Assembly (NCBI RefSeq): GCF_000422565.1
Contig: NZ_AUMA01000003.1
Coordinates: 62,001-126,000, forward strand
Origin: Desulfovibrio aminophilus DSM 12254
GTDB taxonomy: Bacteria; Desulfobacterota; Desulfovibrionia; Desulfovibrionales; Desulfovibrionaceae
Length of the DNA stretch: 64,000 nucleotides
Reading direction: 5' to 3'
In this document: positions 26,815 through 35,400 of the stretch, piece by piece
Position numbering within the stretch: the stretch's first letter is position 1
Layout of the letters: the number at the start of each line of letters is the position of its first letter
Program-made: the position numbers and the translations under genes
The notes under the pieces: generated by a model
What the model was told of the DNA's origin: nothing
Seen by the model: the letters and a program-made list of their open reading frames with translations, nothing else
Databases searched by the model: none

Positions 26815-28182
26815 ATGGCGAAAAAGACGCAGCAGTCGGCGGCTCCGGGCGGGGCCGGAAAGCGGGTGGATGTTCACTATCTGACCCGCGTCGAGGGCCA
26901 CGGCAACATCGTGGTCGAGATCGAGGCGGACGGCCGCGTGTCGGCCTGCCGCTGGGAGGTGCCCGAGGCCCCGCGATTCTTCGAGGCCATGCTCATCGGC
27001 CGGGACTACCGCGACGTGCATCACATCACCTCGCGCATCTGCGGCATCTGCTCCATCGGGCACCAGCTGGCCTCGCTCCAGGCCACCGAGGACGCCCTGG
27101 ACATCCGGGTTTCGGAGCAGACGCTTCTGCTGCGCCGCCTGGCCGTGCATGGCGAGAACCTCCAGAGCCATCTGCTGCACATCGCCTATCTGGTCTTGCC
27201 GGACCTGCTCGGCGTGGATTCCGTGATCCCCCTGGCCGAGACGCACAAGGACGCGTTGCTCAAGCTGGTGGCCGCCCGGCGCATGTCCAATGAGTTCTGC
27301 CGGATCATCTGCGGCCGCACCACCCATCCCCAGCGCATGACCCCGGGCGGCTGGATGAAGATCCCCACGGTTCAGGATTTGATGACCCTGCGCACCCTTC
27401 TGGTGGAGAGCCTGCCCAACCTGGACTTCGCCGTGGACCTGGTGGCCTCGTTGGCGGACAAGATTCCGGCCTTCGAGCGCAAGACCGAGTACATCGCGCT
27501 GGTTTCGCCCACGGACTACGCCCTGTACTGGGGCGAAGTCGGTTCCAGTCAGGATGAGCGCCACCCCGTGCGCGACTACAAGAGCGTGACTCGGGAATAC
27601 TGTGTGCCGCAGTCCACGGCCAAGTGGAGCAAGAACGTGGACGAATCCTACATGGTCGGGGCCCTGGCGCGCTTCAACCTGAACGCCGCGAAGCTCACCC
27701 CCGGCGCGACGGCCGCCGCCGCCAAGCTCGGGCTCAAGCAGGGCTGCGCCAACCCGTTCATGAACACCGTGGCCCAGCTAGTGGAGTGTGTTCATTCGGT
27801 GGAGGACTCCGTGGCCCTCATCGACAAGCTCCTGGCGCGCGGCCCGCGCGAGGAGGCCCTGCCGCCCATCCGGGTCAAGGCGGGCAAGGGCGCGGGCGCG
27901 GTGGAGGTGCCCCGGGGCATCCTCTTCCACGCCTACGAGTACGACGCCAACGGCCGCGTCTTCCAGGCCGATTGCGTCATCCCCACGAACCAGAACCACG
28001 CCAACATCCAGAAGGACATGGAGGCCCTGGTCCCGACCCTGGCCGACAAGTCCGAGGCCGAGATCGAGCTCATCCTGTCCATGCTCGTGCGGGCCTACGA
28101 TCCCTGCATTTCGTGCTCCACCCACACCCTGGACCTGCGGCCGGGGCAGGAGAAGAAGCTCGTGCGCTTCGTGCGCAAGTAG
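26815..28182 (+). CDS. hydA: [NiFe] hydrogenase large (alpha) subunit
   Basis: The 455-residue catalytic subunit binds the NiFe centre. L1 is SRICGICSIGH (C76, C79, H83) and L2 is DPCISCSTH (C431, C434, H437), so all four nickel-binding cysteines are present. The 18 residues after H437 fit a C-terminal peptide removed by a maturation protease; no such protease or hyp gene is in the window. The subunit order suggests the soluble NAD(P)-linked group 3b. A terminator lies 20 bases after the stop. Confidence 0.93.
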   Translation: MAKKTQQSAAPGGAGKRVDVHYLTRVEGHGNIVVEIEADGRVSACRWEVPEAPRFFEAMLIGRDYRDVHHITSRICGICSIGHQLASLQATEDALDIRVSEQTLLLRRLAVHGENLQSHLLHIAYLVLPDLLGVDSVIPLAETHKDALLKLVAARRMSNEFCRIICGRTTHPQRMTPGGWMKIPTVQDLMTLRTLLVESLPNLDFAVDLVASLADKIPAFERKTEYIALVSPTDYALYWGEVGSSQDERHPVRDYKSVTREYCVPQSTAKWSKNVDESYMVGALARFNLNAAKLTPGATAAAAKLGLKQGCANPFMNTVAQLVECVHSVEDSVALIDKLLARGPREEALPPIRVKAGKGAGAVEVPRGILFHAYEYDANGRVFQADCVIPTNQNHANIQKDMEALVPTLADKSEAEIELILSMLVRAYDPCISCSTHTLDLRPGQEKKLVRFVRK

Positions 28183-28203
28183 AACCCCTCAGTTCCGCAT
28201 CTG

Positions 28204-28232
28204 AGACCCCGCCCCGGCGGGGTCTTTTTTTT
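28204..28232 (+). terminator. Intrinsic terminator after the hydrogenase operon
   Basis: GACCCCGCC and GGCGGGGTC pair across a very short loop and are followed by eight T residues at 28225-28232. Confidence 0.93.
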
Positions 28233-28379
28233 CGCCGCGCGGATGGGAAGCCGCGTCGACGGCCGAATCCTGTTGACGCGCCGAAGTGGAATATGTACCT
28301 ATGCCGTGTTACTGAAAATAGATTGATCATCATCTCGTCAGACAATTTTTGAAACATGATGCGCAGTCTGGAGGCCGCC

Positions 28380-29477
28380 ATGATTCGCCGCCTGTTTCTT
28401 TTGTGCTCCGCCGTCCTGCTCGGCGCGGTTCCGGCCCTGGCCGGGGAGACCCGCGTGGTCACCGACGCCCTGGGCCGCCAGGTGACCATCCCGGCCAAGG
28501 TGGAGCGGGTCATTTGTTCAGGTTCCGGCTGCCTTCGGCTGCTGACCTATCTCCAGGCCCAGAACCTGGCCGTGGCCGTGGACGACATCGAGGGCAAGCG
28601 CAACCAGTTCGATGCCCGGCCCTATGCCATCGCCAATCCCGGTTTCCGCGACCTGCCGGTGTTCGGGCAGTTCCGGGGCGAGGACAACCCCGAGCGCATC
28701 CTCTCCCTGGCGGTGCAACCCCAGGTGATTCTCAAGGTCAACCCGGAGATGGGCACGAACCCCGTGGATCTGGAGCGCAAGACCGGCATCCCGGTGGTTG
28801 TGTTGCGCTATGGCGACCTGGGCCGGAAACGGCCGGAATTCTATGCCGCCCTGCGGCTCGTGGCCCAGGTGACGGATCGTGCGGAACGGGCCGAGGCCGT
28901 GATCCATTTCTTCGATGCGCGCATCGAGGAACTGGGCCGGAGGGTGGCCGGAATGCCGGATTCCGCGAAGCCCCGGGTCTATGTCGGCGGCGTGGCCTAC
29001 AAGGGGCCGCAGGGATTTCATTCCACCGAGCCGGGCTACCCGCCGTTCCTCTTCCTGAACGCGCGCAACGTCGCCGCCGAGGGCGCGTTGACGCCGGGGC
29101 AGACCGTGGTGGCCAAGGAGAAGATCGTGGAGTGGAATCCCGACGCGCTCTTCCTCGACTTGGCCACCCTGCAACTGGGCGAGGACGCGGGCGGTCTGCA
29201 CGAGTTGAAGACTGACCCGGCCTACCAGACCCTGGACGCTGTGAAGACCGGCAGGGTCTACGGCCTGCTGCCCTACAACTGGTATTCCCAGAACTACGGC
29301 TCCATCCTGGCCGACGCCTACTACGTGGGCAAGGTGCTCCAGCCCGAGCGCTTCCAGGACGTGGACCCGGCGGTCGAGGCTGACGCGATCTATTCCTTCC
29401 TCGTGGGCAAGCCCGTGTTCGAGGAGATGAACCGCCGCTTCGGCGGAATGGCCTTCAAGCCGGTTCCCCTGCGCTGA
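28380..29477 (+). CDS. FecB/BtuF-type ABC transporter substrate-binding protein
   Basis: The protein has 365 residues and a signal peptide ending near VPALA. The type III binding-protein fold is suggested by TDALGRQVTIPAKVERVICSG split across the first lobe, a long middle helix, and IVEWNPDALFLD in the second lobe. The start at 28380 has GGAGG at good spacing, unlike the ATG at 28356. It heads a binding protein-permease-ATPase-FmdE run. FecB/BtuF proteins bind siderophores, cobalamin, haem or, in the MolABC type, molybdate and tungstate. The FmdE link favours the last option, as inference. Confidence 0.9.
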   Translation: MIRRLFLLCSAVLLGAVPALAGETRVVTDALGRQVTIPAKVERVICSGSGCLRLLTYLQAQNLAVAVDDIEGKRNQFDARPYAIANPGFRDLPVFGQFRGEDNPERILSLAVQPQVILKVNPEMGTNPVDLERKTGIPVVVLRYGDLGRKRPEFYAALRLVAQVTDRAERAEAVIHFFDARIEELGRRVAGMPDSAKPRVYVGGVAYKGPQGFHSTEPGYPPFLFLNARNVAAEGALTPGQTVVAKEKIVEWNPDALFLDLATLQLGEDAGGLHELKTDPAYQTLDAVKTGRVYGLLPYNWYSQNYGSILADAYYVGKVLQPERFQDVDPAVEADAIYSFLVGKPVFEEMNRRFGGMAFKPVPLR

Positions 29478-29479
29478 TC

Positions 29480-30547
29480 ATGCACTTCGCGGACGGGCAA
29501 ATCCCCGGCGATTACGCCCGCTATGTGGGGCGCAAGGCGCTGCTCATTCTCGCCCTGACCTTGGCGACCGCCTGCGCTCTGGCCCTGTCACTGGGGCTCG
29601 GGGCGGCGGACCTTTCCCTGGCGGCGGTGCTCAGAACCCTGGCTGGCGCGGCCGATTCCGAGCGGGCCCGGGTCATCCTCTGGAACATTCGTCTGCCCCA
29701 GGCCCTGGCCTCCCTGGCCGCCGGGGCCGGCTTGGCCCTGAGCGGGGCGGCCATGCAGTCCATCCTGCGCAACCCCCTGGGGTCGCCGTTCACCCTGGGC
29801 ATCTCCCACGCGGCGGCCTTCGGCGCGGCCCTGGCCGTACTGTTTCTGGGAGACGGGCGGCTGACCGCCGTCACGGGCGGGGCCGTGGCCCTGAGTCGGC
29901 CCGGCGTCATCGTGGCCTCGGCCTTCCTGTGCAGCCTGTCCGCCGCCCTGGTTGTGGTGGCCCTGGCGCGGCGGCGCGGCTCCACGCCCGAGGTCATGAT
30001 CCTCGGCGGCGTGGCCCTGGGCGCGCTGTTCACGGCCGGAACCATGTTTCTGCAATATTTCGCCGACGATGTGCAGTTGGCGGCCATGGTCTTCTGGACC
30101 TTCGGCGACACGGCCCGGGCCGACTGGACCCAGGTGGGAGTGCTGGCTGTGGCCGCGCTGTTCGCGCTGATCTATTTCACCGCCAACGCCTGGAACTACA
30201 ACGCCGTGGACGCGGGCGACGAGACGGCCCGGAGCCTCGGAGTGCGCGTCGGACGCGTGCGCCTCTGGGGCATGCTGGCCGCCACCCTGGTGACGGCGGT
30301 GATCATCGCCTTCCTGGGCGTCATCGGCTTCGTGGGGCTGGTCACGCCGCACATGGTCCGCCGGGTCATCGGCTCGGACCACCGCTTCCTGCTGCCCGCC
30401 TCGGCGGCGGCCGGAGCCCTGCTTCTGCTGGCCGCGGACACCGCAGCGCGTCTGATCCTGGCCCCGCACGTGCTGCCCGTGTCCGTGCTCACGGCCTTTC
30501 TCGGCGCGCCGGTCTTTTTCCTGCTCATTCTGAGGAGGCGGTCGTGA
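29480..30547 (+). CDS. FecCD/BtuC-type ABC transporter permease
   Basis: This 355-residue polytopic membrane protein has about ten hydrophobic segments. Family landmarks are LRNPLGSPFTLGISHAAAFG and, in the coupling region, ARSLGVRVGRVRLWG followed by GVIGFVGLVTPHMVRR. It starts two bases after the binding-protein stop and ends in a GTGA overlap with the ATPase gene. It should form the dimeric pore of the importer. Confidence 0.93.
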   Translation: MHFADGQIPGDYARYVGRKALLILALTLATACALALSLGLGAADLSLAAVLRTLAGAADSERARVILWNIRLPQALASLAAGAGLALSGAAMQSILRNPLGSPFTLGISHAAAFGAALAVLFLGDGRLTAVTGGAVALSRPGVIVASAFLCSLSAALVVVALARRRGSTPEVMILGGVALGALFTAGTMFLQYFADDVQLAAMVFWTFGDTARADWTQVGVLAVAALFALIYFTANAWNYNAVDAGDETARSLGVRVGRVRLWGMLAATLVTAVIIAFLGVIGFVGLVTPHMVRRVIGSDHRFLLPASAAAGALLLLAADTAARLILAPHVLPVSVLTAFLGAPVFFLLILRRRS

Positions 30548-31305
30548 TTCTGGATGTGGCCGGAGTGAGTTTTTCCTACAACGGCCGCCCCGTGTTGCGG
30601 GACGTGCGCCTCGGCGTTGGTCCGGGCGAGGTTCTGGCCGTGCTCGGGCCCAACGGCGTGGGCAAGACCACGCTGCTCAAATGCATCAACGCCATCCACC
30701 GGCCCAGCCGGGGGGCGGTGCTGGTGGAGGGCGAGGACGTGTTGCGCCTGTCGCCGGACGCCGTGGCCCGGGCCGTGGGCTACGTGCCCCAGCGCGGCGA
30801 GGCCCCGCGCTTGACCGTGTTCGACGCCGTGCTTCTGGGACGTCGGCCGCATATCCGTTGGCGCGCCGCGGACAAGGATCTGCGCATCGTGGAGTCGGCC
30901 ATCCGCCATCTGCGCCTCGGGCATCTGCAACTGCGCCACCTGGACCAGCTCTCCGGCGGAGAATTGCAGAAGGTGGCCATCGCCCGGGCCCTGGTCCAGG
31001 AACCCCGCCTGCTGCTCTTCGACGAGCCCACCAGCGCCCTGGACATGCGCAACCAGGAGGACATCCTGCGCCTCATCCGGCACGTGGCGGTGGAGCACGG
31101 CATGGCCGTGGTCATGACCATGCACGACCTGAACACGGCCCTGCGTTTCGCCCACAAGCTGCTGTTCCTCAAGGACGGTCGGGTCTTCGCCGCTTGCAGC
31201 CCCGGCGAGATCGAGGCCGACACGGTGCGGGAGGTCTACGGCCTGCCCGTGACCGTGCATCGTGTCGACGACCACCCCCTGGTGCTGCCCAGAAGCGAGG
31301 TCTGA
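30544..31305 (+). CDS. FecE/BtuD-type ABC transporter ATP-binding protein
   Basis: The 253-residue protein has Walker A GPNGVGKTTLL, signature LSGGELQKVAIARAL, Walker B LLLFDEPTSALD and the H-loop TMHDLNTALR. The GTG start overlaps the permease stop. It powers the importer encoded by the two preceding genes. Confidence 0.95.
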   Translation: MILDVAGVSFSYNGRPVLRDVRLGVGPGEVLAVLGPNGVGKTTLLKCINAIHRPSRGAVLVEGEDVLRLSPDAVARAVGYVPQRGEAPRLTVFDAVLLGRRPHIRWRAADKDLRIVESAIRHLRLGHLQLRHLDQLSGGELQKVAIARALVQEPRLLLFDEPTSALDMRNQEDILRLIRHVAVEHGMAVVMTMHDLNTALRFAHKLLFLKDGRVFAACSPGEIEADTVREVYGLPVTVHRVDDHPLVLPRSEV

Positions 31306-31307
31306 TC

Positions 31308-31913
31308 ATGCCTTGCGCCTTTTCCCTGGAATTGTTGCGGAAGGTCGCGGTGTTTCACGGCCACGAGTGCCCCGGACTGACCATCGGCATCCGCGCGGCC
31401 GAGCTGGCCTTGCGCGAGCTGGGCGGCCCCGGCCCGGACCTGGTCGCCGTGTCCGAGACGGACATGTGCGGCGTGGACGCCATCCAGGTGCTCACCGGCT
31501 GCACCTACGGCAAGGGCAATCTCATCCATCGCGACCTGGGCAAGATGGCCTTTTCCTTTTATCGGCGGGGCGCGGGCGGCTTCCGGGCCGTGCTGCGTCC
31601 CGAGGCGCGTGGCGGCATGGACGAGGAGATGGGGGCGCTTTTCCGCAAGCAGAGCGACGGCGCGGCCACGCCCGAGGAGGAGGTCCGGGCCCGCGTCTTG
31701 CGCGAGGAACTGCGGCGACGCTTTCTGGATTTGGAGTTGGAGGAGATGTTCACGATCACGCCGTTGCCCGAGCGGCCGCCGCGCCCGGCTCGGGTGCTGC
31801 GCAGCCTGGCCTGCGACTCCTGCGGCGAGATGACCATGGAGTCGCGGACGCGGCGTTTCGACGGCCAGACTCTCTGCATCTCCTGTTTCGAGGCCGTGGA
31901 GCAGAAAATCTGA
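31308..31913 (+). CDS. FmdE-like protein with C-terminal zinc ribbon
   Basis: The protein has 201 residues. The N-terminal FmdE domain has FHGHECPGLTIGIRAAELAL, ETDMCGVDAIQVLTGCTYGKGN and a basic DLGKMAFSFYRR segment. A C-terminal zinc ribbon is formed by CDSCGE and CISC. FmdE was named from the molybdenum formylmethanofuran dehydrogenase operon, but it is widespread in anaerobes lacking that enzyme; its role may be in metal or cofactor delivery. It follows the ATPase gene by two bases, so it belongs to the importer operon. Confidence 0.9.
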   Translation: MPCAFSLELLRKVAVFHGHECPGLTIGIRAAELALRELGGPGPDLVAVSETDMCGVDAIQVLTGCTYGKGNLIHRDLGKMAFSFYRRGAGGFRAVLRPEARGGMDEEMGALFRKQSDGAATPEEEVRARVLREELRRRFLDLELEEMFTITPLPERPPRPARVLRSLACDSCGEMTMESRTRRFDGQTLCISCFEAVEQKI

Positions 31914-31936
31914 AACCATCGGTCGCGCCCGGCATG

Positions 31937-31978
31937 AAAAAAACAGGCCCCGGTGAGTCTTCGCCGGGGCCTGTTTTT
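31937..31978. terminator. Bidirectional intrinsic terminator
   Basis: ACAGGCCCCGG (31943-31953) pairs with CCGGGGCCTGT (31964-31974). T runs lie on both strands, five T on the plus side and seven on the minus side. It serves the FmdE gene and the converging flavoprotein gene. Confidence 0.93.
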
Positions 31979-31996
31979 CGTCGCGCGGGAGGCGGG

Positions 31997-32938
31997 CTAC
32001 AGTTCGTCCTCTTCCTCGTCGCCGGGTTCCTGGGCTTCCTTGATCTTCTTGGCGTAGGTCGCGGCCTCCAGACCGGCCACGCAGCCCTCGCCGATGGCCT
32101 TGGCGATCTGCAGCGGCGGCCCGGCGATGTCACCGGCCGCGAATACGCCGGGCACGTTGGTGCGCATGCGCTTGTCCGTGTCCACGTATTTCATGCTCTC
32201 GTCCAGGTTCAGGCCCAGGGTGGCGGCCAGCTCAAGCACGCCCTTGGCTCCCAGCTCGATGAACACCCCGGCCACGGCCAGGCGGGAGCCGTCGGAAAGC
32301 GTCAAGGCCTCCACCGCGTTCGTTCCCACGATCTCCAGCGGTTTGACGCCCTCGTGCAGGATCACGCCGCGTTCCAGGATCTGGGCGCGCAGGGCCTCGG
32401 CCACGTCCAGCTTCTCGCAGACCAGGTGGACGCTTTTGGCCATGTGCGTGAGAGTCAGCGCCCCTCCGGCCGCCGCGCTCTGGCCGCCGATGACGGCCAC
32501 GTCCTCGCCCCTGAAGAAGCCGCCGTCACATTCCACGCAATAACTCACGCCCCGGCCCAGGAGTTCCTTCTCGCCGGGGACGCCGAGCTTGTTGCGGGTG
32601 GTGCCGGTGGCGATGACCAGCGTGCGGGCGACAACGTTCCGGCCGCCCTCGGTGGCCAGCTCGAAAAAGCGCCCCTTCTGTTCGATACGCAGGGCGTCCT
32701 CGCCCACGATTTCGGCTCCGAAGCCCAGGGCCTGTTCACGGCCCACGCGCAACATCTCCTCGCCCGTGACCTTGAACTGGCAACAGAGATTTTCCACGTG
32801 GGCCCAGTACAGGCTGCTTTTGTCCATGCGCCCCAGCAGGAGCACGGACGCCTTTTTGCGGGCCGCGTGGATGGCGGCCTGCAGACCGGCCGGGCCGCAA
32901 CCCAGGATGACCACGTCGTACAGCGGATGATCGGGCAT
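31997..32938 (-). CDS. Thioredoxin reductase-like flavoprotein
   Basis: The 313-residue flavoprotein has an FAD site GCGPAGLQAAIHAARK near residue 13. The redox motif is C134-V-E-C137 followed by DGG, and the FAD-closing segment is VPGVFAAGDI. The NAD(P) loop reads GGQSAAAGGA, a variant of the usual GGGxSAxEEA. It could reduce thioredoxin or a related small redox protein, but no thioredoxin gene is adjacent. The last residues are acidic (EEEDEL). The start at 32938 has AAAGGAGG. Confidence 0.88.
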   Translation of the reverse strand: MPDHPLYDVVILGCGPAGLQAAIHAARKKASVLLLGRMDKSSLYWAHVENLCCQFKVTGEEMLRVGREQALGFGAEIVGEDALRIEQKGRFFELATEGGRNVVARTLVIATGTTRNKLGVPGEKELLGRGVSYCVECDGGFFRGEDVAVIGGQSAAAGGALTLTHMAKSVHLVCEKLDVAEALRAQILERGVILHEGVKPLEIVGTNAVEALTLSDGSRLAVAGVFIELGAKGVLELAATLGLNLDESMKYVDTDKRMRTNVPGVFAAGDIAGPPLQIAKAIGEGCVAGLEAATYAKKIKEAQEPGDEEEDEL

Positions 32939-32964
32939 GACGCCTCCTTTGCATGCTGCCTTCA

Positions 32965-32992
32965 ATAATAGGCGGGATGCCGCGTCTGGCAA
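32965..32992 (-). promoter_or_regulatory. Candidate sigma-70 promoter of the flavoprotein gene
   Basis: On the minus strand TTGCCA (32992-32987) and TATTAT (32970-32965) are 16 bases apart, 27 bases upstream of the start codon. The -10 box matches consensus at five of six positions. Confidence 0.65.
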
Positions 32993-32999
32993 GGGGGGG

Positions 33000-33779
33000 T
33001 CAGGGACGGCGCACCTGCTCTTCGATCCGTTTCCTGAGCGTCAGCATGCGCTCGTCCCGGGGCAGCTCCCCGAAAATCCGCGACAGGTGGCCGCTTTGGT
33101 CCAGAATACGCCGCGCGGTCGCGTAGTTCAGGTCGAAGACCCAACCCAGGAGCAGGAGGCGGAAGTCGTTGGAGAAGCGCATGTCGGCGTAGTTGGCCAG
33201 CCTGCCGCGCTCCAGTTGGCCGATGATGGCTTCCGAATAGCGGTCGGGGTCGCGCGCCACCCCCAGGCAGACCACAGGGTCCAGGGGCTTGTCGCCGTCC
33301 AGGTGGGAGAGCATGACCGGATAGATGTCCAGCTTGTCGGCGTCACGCACCCCCCGGGTCACGGCCCCCAGGGGCTCGGGCAGGCGCGGCGGCAGGGCCC
33401 GGACGTTGTGCAGGAAGACCGCGCCGAGGGCCACCCGGCGCGTGGCCGGGTCCAGGCCGCCCAGCAGTCCGTCGCGAAGCAGGACCGTGATGCCCATGCG
33501 GGCGTGGTTGCATGACTGGCGGTCGTTGAAGGTGTGGTGGCGGGCGAACTGCTCGAAGCGGCCCGCGTCGTGGAACAGGGCGGCGATCTCCAGCAGGCGG
33601 GCCGTCCCGGACTCCAGTCGCTCTTCGCGGGCGATGGTCCGGGCCAGTTCCAAGACGCGCAGGGAATGCTCGGCCTTGAGACGAATGTGGTAGTCGTGGT
33701 CGGCGTCGCCGTTTTTGAACCCGGCGGCGTAGTTCAGGAAGCGTTCGATCAGGGCTTCGACGTCCGGACCGTTGCTCAC
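33000..33779 (-). CDS. HD-domain phosphohydrolase
   Basis: The protein has 259 residues. The metal-binding pattern is visible as H-S-L-R-V near residue 38, AALFHDAGRF near 68 and HARMGITVLL near 92. HD proteins hydrolyse phosphate esters such as nucleotides or signalling molecules; the substrate here is unknown. Its start overlaps the stop of the small membrane-protein gene upstream as ATGA, so the two are co-translated. Confidence 0.85.
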   Translation of the reverse strand: MSNGPDVEALIERFLNYAAGFKNGDADHDYHIRLKAEHSLRVLELARTIAREERLESGTARLLEIAALFHDAGRFEQFARHHTFNDRQSCNHARMGITVLLRDGLLGGLDPATRRVALGAVFLHNVRALPPRLPEPLGAVTRGVRDADKLDIYPVMLSHLDGDKPLDPVVCLGVARDPDRYSEAIIGQLERGRLANYADMRFSNDFRLLLLGWVFDLNYATARRILDQSGHLSRIFGELPRDERMLTLRKRIEEQVRRP

Positions 33780-34081
33780 CGCAGCCTCTTTTTGCGATAG
33801 ATGTAATCCAGTTCCGAGATTTCACCGGCGGCGCGGGCCCTCTCGATCTCCTCCAGTTCCTTGCGGCGGAGTTCCTCGGCCTCGCGGTCCAGTTCCTTGT
33901 CCCGGAAGATTCCCTTGGGCCCGTAGAGCAGGCGCAGGAAGAGCAGGATCAGGCCCAGGATCACGGCCACCAGGGCGAATTTGGCCAGGGTGGAGGAGAA
34001 GTCCCCATAGCCGGGCGTGAAGGGCCAAGTGTCCCAGAATGGGCCTTGGCCGAGAGAGGCCAGGGGAAGATGCATGGACAT
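33776..34081 (-). CDS. Small membrane protein with SHOCT-like C-terminus
   Basis: The protein has 101 residues, with one membrane segment (about 30-50, FALVAVILGLILLFLRLL) and a charged helix rich in Glu and Arg. The C-terminal stretch RAAGEISELDYIYRKKRL resembles the short SHOCT motif. The start at 34081 follows GGAG and lies behind a good promoter. It is coupled to the HD gene. Its function is unknown. Confidence 0.75.
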   Translation of the reverse strand: MSMHLPLASLGQGPFWDTWPFTPGYGDFSSTLAKFALVAVILGLILLFLRLLYGPKGIFRDKELDREAEELRRKELEEIERARAAGEISELDYIYRKKRLR

Positions 34082-34114
34082 GTGTCGCTCCGTGGGCTGA
34101 TTCGTTGTGGCGGC

Positions 34115-34143
34115 ATAGTAAGGAGGCGCGGGGTTTCTGGCAA
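34115..34143 (-). promoter_or_regulatory. Candidate sigma-70 promoter of the SHOCT-HD pair
   Basis: On the minus strand TTGCCA (34143-34138) and TACTAT (34120-34115) are exactly 17 bases apart, 34 bases upstream of the start. Confidence 0.65.
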
Positions 34144-34155
34144 GGGGCGGGCGTG

Positions 34156-34184
34156 TTGAGTCCCGGGCCGGAATGAGGTAGAAA
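34156..34184 (+). promoter_or_regulatory. Candidate promoter of the response regulator run
   Basis: TTGAGT (34156-34161) and TAGAAA (34179-34184) are 17 bases apart, 25 bases before the response regulator start. The match to consensus is moderate. Confidence 0.4.
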
Positions 34185-34208
34185 TGATGAAAGACGCGGG
34201 AGACAGGC

Positions 34209-34607
34209 ATGAGAGCGCTCATCGTCGAGGACGAGTTCACCAGCCGCAGGCTTTTGGAAAACATTCTCGCTCCCTATGCGGAGGGAATGTCCGTGACCAA
34301 CGGCGAGGAGGCCGTGGCGGCCTTCGCCGAGGGCTTGGCGGAGGGTAGACCCTTCGACCTGGTCTGCATGGACATCATGATGCCCGCCATGGACGGGCAG
34401 CAGGCGGTGCGGACCATCAGGCAACTGGAGAGCGCCTCGGGCGTGAAGCCCGCCGATGAGGCCAAGATCATCATGATAACGGCCCTCGACGATCCCAAGA
34501 ACGTGGTTTCGGCCTACTACCGCGGCGGCGCGGCCGCCTACCTGACCAAACCGATCAATGTCCGGGAATTTCTCGACCTGATCCGCGACATGGGACTCAT
34601 CCTCTGA
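34209..34607 (+). CDS. Single-domain response regulator (CheY-like)
   Basis: The 132-residue receiver has no output domain. The acidic pocket is E7/D8, the phosphoacceptor is D55 in VCMDIMMPAMDG, and the conserved Thr and Lys are in MITALDD and LTKPIN. It differs from the flagellar CheY encoded further right. No histidine kinase is nearby. Its stop overlaps the start of the Tim44-like gene as TGATG, linking it to the YcaO run. Confidence 0.9.
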   Translation: MRALIVEDEFTSRRLLENILAPYAEGMSVTNGEEAVAAFAEGLAEGRPFDLVCMDIMMPAMDGQQAVRTIRQLESASGVKPADEAKIIMITALDDPKNVVSAYYRGGAAAYLTKPINVREFLDLIRDMGLIL

Positions 34608-35344
34608 TGCGCGCACGGTTTTTCATTCCTTTCGCCGTCCTGTTTCCGCGTGCGGCCCAAGCCGCCGAAACGGCGCTGTCCGGGGTGGGCTTCATCCGTT
34701 CGTATCTCCTCGGGCAGGGCGACTTCGGAGGCCTGGACATCCTGGACATCATCGTCCTGGTCCTTGTGGCCGTGGTGCTCGTGCGGGTTCTGCGCAACGG
34801 CGGATTCCGGCGCGGTGGAGAGCCTCCTGAAGGCCGCGCGGAAGGGCCGGAAGCCGAACAACTCCGGGACGAGGAGAATCTGGAGGCGCGCCATGCCCGA
34901 GCCCGCGAGGCCTGGGCCCGCCTGTCCGGCGGGAGCGCCCCGGCGGGAGCTGGAGGAAATCCGGTTTCAACCCCGGCCTCGGCCGGTTCCGAGGAGCGGG
35001 AATTCCTGGCCGGAGCCAAGGCCGCCTTCGTTCGCATCCAGGGTTCCTTCGGCAAGGGCGATCTGGCCGACCTTTCCGGTTTCGCCACGCCCGAAGCCGT
35101 GGAGTGGTTCGCCAAGCGGATGGTGAATCCGTCGCCCGGTCCGCCGGAGATCGTCCTGCTGGAGGCCGAGGTTGTGGAGCGCGAGACAAGCGGCGGCCTG
35201 GAGCGTGTGCGTGTGCGCTACAAGTCTCTCATGCGCGAGGGGGCGGGACGTTCCGCGCCTCATGATGTCTCCGCCCTCTGGCGTTTTTCCCGCCGTGTCG
35301 ATGATCCGTCCTCGCACTGGACCCTTGAGGCCGTCGAGGAGTGA
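34607..35344 (+). CDS. Tim44-like domain membrane protein
   Basis: The protein has 245 residues. The first 20 resemble a signal peptide (FAVLFPRAAQA), a membrane segment follows at about 43-63 (LDIIVLVLVAVVLVRVL), and then a charged low-complexity linker. The C-terminal 120 residues (EFLAGAKAAFVRIQGSFGKGDL onward, split here for brevity) resemble the Tim44/MRP-L45 domain. The bacterial role is uncertain and may involve membrane protein handling. It is coupled to the response regulator upstream; the methyltransferase follows after 56 bases. Confidence 0.75.
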   Translation: MRARFFIPFAVLFPRAAQAAETALSGVGFIRSYLLGQGDFGGLDILDIIVLVLVAVVLVRVLRNGGFRRGGEPPEGRAEGPEAEQLRDEENLEARHARAREAWARLSGGSAPAGAGGNPVSTPASAGSEEREFLAGAKAAFVRIQGSFGKGDLADLSGFATPEAVEWFAKRMVNPSPGPPEIVLLEAEVVERETSGGLERVRVRYKSLMREGAGRSAPHDVSALWRFSRRVDDPSSHWTLEAVEE

Positions 35345-35400
35345 GGCTATTATCCCCCCGCCCGTGACACGGGCCATTCCGTTTCGTTCCGGAGGATCTC

